Positions 60,396-64,000 of a DNA stretch of 64,000 nucleotides are shown piece by piece. Origin of the DNA: Paragyromitra xinjiangensis (taxonomy: Eukaryota; Ascomycota; Pezizomycetes; Pezizales; Discinaceae). The notes beneath the pieces are model-generated. The model was given only the letters and a program-made list of their open reading frames with translations, did not search any database and had not been told where the DNA came from. Within the stretch, counting starts at the first letter, position 1. Each line of letters opens with the position of its first letter. The stretch spans positions 496,001 to 560,000 of the forward strand of contig JBCAMK010000018.1 of the NCBI GenBank assembly GCA_038503065.1, in the 5' to 3' direction. The translations under genes and the position numbers were made by a program.

Positions 60396-63300
60396 GATGG
60401 ATTGTTTGTTGGAATTGGTATAGATATCTAACACTTGAATGCGAGATAGTATCTGGGAGAGGAGGCAATTGGAGAGGGGAGATGCAAGGTTATATATTAT
60501 GGACGATGGAGCAAAAGAAGGAGGGGTCTCTGAATAAGGGCAGCCGAAGAAGGATTAGTGATGAGGTAGCACCAACTGTGGGGTTAAGGATTTAGGGATG
60601 GCACCCACATGCTCATCGCGTCGTTTCTTGGAGCACCCTGTTAGGTATCTCGGATCATCTCTGTTTCAGACCCCCAAAATGCGCCTCCGGAAGACCTCCT
60701 GGGGGCAGCATATCCGGACGCTTTCATAGACTTAGTTATCCAGTAACACAATATTATCACCACAAGTAAAACGCGGAATTTGCCTCGCGGTCCTTTGCCC
60801 CGAATGGCGGGGTTGATGATTTAGAGGCTATTAAAATGACGACAACGGTCTTGCTCAATAAGGCACCAATCCGGACTAAGCCAGGGCCCAGTATGCTAAC
60901 CCCTTCCAGCTACCGCATACGTCCGACGATTTCCCCGCATAGCCGGTCAACTCTAGCCGAAACGGCACTTTCCGCTAAGCGAGGTGTTTGAGTTTCGTTT
61001 CTGAATTTCGGTTTTCGTCGCATGGCTACACAAATACCGATCGGAAAAATGATTAATCTACCGTGGAGATAACCTACAGAATATCGTAGTTATCACCGTA
61101 ATAAAATCACGGCCTACTAATCACTTGCGCTCGATTCTCTACCGACTGAAACACACTAAAATATTCGTATCGTCAAATAACGTTATCATTTGCTGCTGTA
61201 TGCGCCCAAGCACAATGAAGCAGGTGGCGAGCTGTTTCGGCCACAAGCCAGACCCAACACTTCCATAATCAAATTACAAATACAATCTTCGGAATCATCA
61301 TGAACTGCATGGAAACTAAAGTATGTACGTGCATGGCAAGCTATTCCGCTCCAAGGGAGACGCTGCATGCTGCAGTTTTCCCGTCTTTCGGACGACCGGG
61401 TTGTGAGAAGCTAGATAGGTACATTCCGTAAGGTTGGTTGGGTTGAGGTATCGAGAGGCACGGGTGGAGTGGAGATTATATTCTTGCAGGTATCAGCGTT
61501 TGTAGATAACAGATGAATACCATGAACATCGGAGAATTTCCTAAGATAATCACTCATTTCGACGAAATAAACACAAACCCCTCAATAGCTTCTTAGTCCG
61601 CCACATATCATGAGAAATCATCTGGAAAAACCACATCGTTGATATATCAGTTTCAGGTGTATGCCGGCTGGTGGAAATATCGGGATGAAGTTCTAATCAT
61701 CTGAGACAGGTACACAAAAACATCCGTACGCCCTTCCGCGGTTATCTCACAGGATCTCCATTCCCCCGCATTTCTCCGCGGGGCCATCCCTTTTCTGACC
61801 TGTGTCCTTTCGCTTCTTAAATCCTAGTCCTAATTACAAAATTTATCACTGGTTGCAATGTCTCAGCCTTCACAATCCAGGAATCGAATAATGAGGCGCA
61901 AAAGCTTATGGGCGAGGCTTGCAGTAATAGTTACACAAATAAATTACTTTTGAGTGCAAGCCACATGCTTAATTTAATCTCTGGTTGGATAGAGATCCCG
62001 GTATCAAAGAAGAGTTTATAAACAGGTGTAAATATTATACGACAAAAAAACATTAAACTGCCGAGGTAGCGTGATTAGTTTTTGTGCTTGCGATATCGGA
62101 GCTGATGAGTATTCTACTCCTAAATTCGATTACTCTCTAGACCCCATATAACTAATCTACTCTGTTTTCATGGTAAAATTTTGAGTAGTATTATAATGTG
62201 GCTATGTTTATTAATTTTCGGTATATCGTGTCCGGTTTGTTATCTTCACAGGCAGTTTTTGTCTGTTCCATTAGATAAGGGTTCTACTAGTAAAAGCATA
62301 GTGACTCATAATATTTCTCATATTAATATAAATATGGCCTCAGAGACCACTTATTTCGTATGAAGATGATCGTTTGGGCTCGGGCCATTGCACAGAAGTT
62401 ATCGATCCCGTGATCCTGAACCACTAACTCACTTGACTCATGTATATGGTGAGTTTGTAAAACGGGTATAGGGTGTAAGGAAATACTGGGCTTGAGCGAA
62501 AGTACTACCATAACAATAGAAGTTCTAGAATCTACACATTCGCTCATACCTTAGAATTTCATGGTCTGTAGTCAGTCAAAGTGACACAGAAACCGAAAAA
62601 CCACTCGTAATCACGCTTATAGCAGCCTAGTCCAGGTTACTGGTTCCTCGAATCTTAATTTCCCACGTGTTTCCCCTGTAGCGGTAGTGGAGGATCAATA
62701 TTTATCCGAATGTGTCCCAAGGCATGCACGTACCACATGTTTCTGCCGAAATTGAAGCTAAGTTTAATACAGCTATATTGAGATATCTAGTTTCGTCAGC
62801 GAGTTCAGATGGACTCTGGAAAGAAACGTCCCTACGAATAAAGGTATCACCAATGTTAATCCTCTCGCTTTATCGGACTATTTTTTCCCGCTTCCGCTTT
62901 AAATACTCGATGTCTCACTTGTTTGACTCATATCACTAAGTTCGGGCTTCGGACAAGATGTGACCGAGCTGTGCTGTGGCAGTTGGTATCGAGTGATACA
63001 TTGTGGTTCAGCTTTTTCTGATAGTATATATATCAGATAAAGGTTGGTTGTATACAACACAAAGGGTGTTATGTTGTTGATGCGGAACCCCTTTTTAACA
63101 TTAACCTCTTGTGTATGCAAAACATCAACAGGAGGAACAGCAGCATAGGCCTACATAATAGAGCATTTGTACATGTAGAACTCCCATTGCGTTGTTATCA
63201 ATACGGCTCGAATCTAATTTATCCATTCTGTGATAAGATGTTTTGCAACTGCTCTCTTGTAAATTGTGGGAGAAGTTCTTCTGTCATATAATTACACTGT

Positions 63301-63483
63301 GGGCCCTTCAATTTGGTAGTGCACTTACGCATTCCTGTGGTATGCTGTGGTATATCAGGACTCTCCATCACCAACTGACTTGCTCCGTCTCGCACATACA
63401 GAACCAAACCGAACCCAAATCAAAGAGATGCATCACAAAAATAATGGAAATAATGGAATCACCAGCCGCAACCTCCCTAACAA
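60396..63483. other. Intergenic, no supported gene
   Basis: About 3.1 kb. The left end, 60396-60550, should be the aldehyde dehydrogenase promoter and leader, which is G/A-rich on the plus strand. I see no gene in the rest; open frames of 60-87 codons on both strands have no motif or splice context. An AT-alternating inverted stretch (CTGATAGTATATATATCAG) lies near 63017. Confidence 0.5.
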
Positions 63484-64000
63484 TCAAGACCTTTGGCCAG
63501 CCATAATTTTCGTCCCAACAAGCCCAACAGTAGCCCCCACTGCAATTCCAGCCAAAAACGTATCCCAGCGTACTCTTTTCAACCATGCTGCTGTGTCTCC
63601 AACCAACAGAACTTTCTCCCCCCTGGTTTTTCTCCCCACCTTCAGGCTCGGCAGTCCATCCAACGAGCTCGAGTTCCACTCTGCTTGATATGATTTTATT
63701 TCTCCCTTCTTGACTTTATTCGTCGCCCAATTGCTCAAGGTATCCCTGTCCTTCATTAGCGGAGCGACTTCTCCACCCTCCGGAGGCGGAACTGAAAAAA
63801 GTGGAACCCCATATCCGCATGACGTTTGAACCTATACAAAAAAAATTGTAAGCCGTTGAAAACCTAGTACGACTTCTGAGAGTGTATTAGACAGACCTTC
63901 CAGACATCCAATACAATGATTGCCCTTGCTCCTTCAATCCTCTTCCCAGGACCCATACTCGCCATCAAATCACTAAACTGTGGTTGATCCCATTCAACCA
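63484..64000 (-). CDS. Pyridoxamine-phosphate-oxidase-like flavoprotein, 3' part
   Basis: Partial gene cut by the window's right edge. The visible exons are 64000-63897 and 63831-63484, joined across an intron with a GTCTGT donor and TATAG acceptor. The protein reads GARAIIVLDVWKVQTSCGYG, then VPLFSVPPPEGGEVAPLMKD. This is the conserved core of a fungal family with a split-barrel FMN-binding (PNPOx-like) N-terminal domain, in which a VQTSCGY motif ends the barrel. After it come a charged helix region (DTLSNWATNKVKKGEIKSYQ) and a single C-terminal membrane segment (TFLAGIAVGATVGLVGTKIM). The substrate is unknown; a true PdxH activity is not implied. Confidence 0.8.

Noticed and set aside
1..64000. 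tRNA, rRNA and CRISPR searches
   Set aside because: Scanned for T-loop-like GTTCRANTC contexts, rRNA-like blocks and regularly spaced repeats; nothing gave a credible structure by eye. Small spliced tRNAs could still be missed.

Overview
The window looks like a chromosome segment of a filamentous ascomycete (Pezizomycotina). Genes are interrupted by many short introns of about 50-75 nt, with GTRNGT donors and CTRAY branch points, and several are clearly fungal: TBF1 with a TRFH domain, a Cdc11/Nud1 septation scaffold, MCH1, TVP15 and RIB7. The genus is not decidable by eye. The mix of compact genes and long gene-poor, repeat-littered stretches would fit a truffle- or morel-like genome, but that is inference. 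I rebuilt the spliced models by hand. For the complete genes where I summed exon lengths, the total is divisible by three.

Layout. 1-8.5 kb: a gene-poor block with three intact minus-strand paralogues (A, B, C) of an unrecognised small-protein family, plus one copy of a MITE-like element. 8.5-25.3 kb: a dense housekeeping block with EME1 (apparently carrying an N-terminal CUE domain), UPF3, a SIT4/PP6 phosphatase, a metaxin/Sam35-like protein, an unknown protein, MCH1 and TBF1. 25.3-35.1 kb: a 9.8-kb gene desert with a second MITE copy, a retroposon-like (ATCT)n insertion and a perfect AT palindrome. 35.1-51.2 kb: a 1620-aa WD40/solenoid protein, an orphan seven-helix membrane protein and the 1877-aa Cdc11/Nud1 homologue. 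51.2-55.8 kb: sparse DNA with a degraded protease-like relic and a second (ATCT)n insertion. 55.8-60.4 kb: TVP15, RIB7 and an aldehyde dehydrogenase with an 11-nt microexon. 60.4-63.5 kb: no recognisable gene. The right edge cuts a PNP-oxidase-like flavoprotein.

The recognised genes serve ordinary eukaryotic functions (recombination, NMD, TOR-linked phosphatase signalling, mitochondrial import, telomere/promoter binding, septation, Golgi traffic, riboflavin synthesis) and form no obvious pathway cluster.

The best candidates for something undescribed are two. One is the A/B/C family, whose members are built from an internally duplicated two-exon cassette. The other is the predicted CUE-Eme1 fusion.
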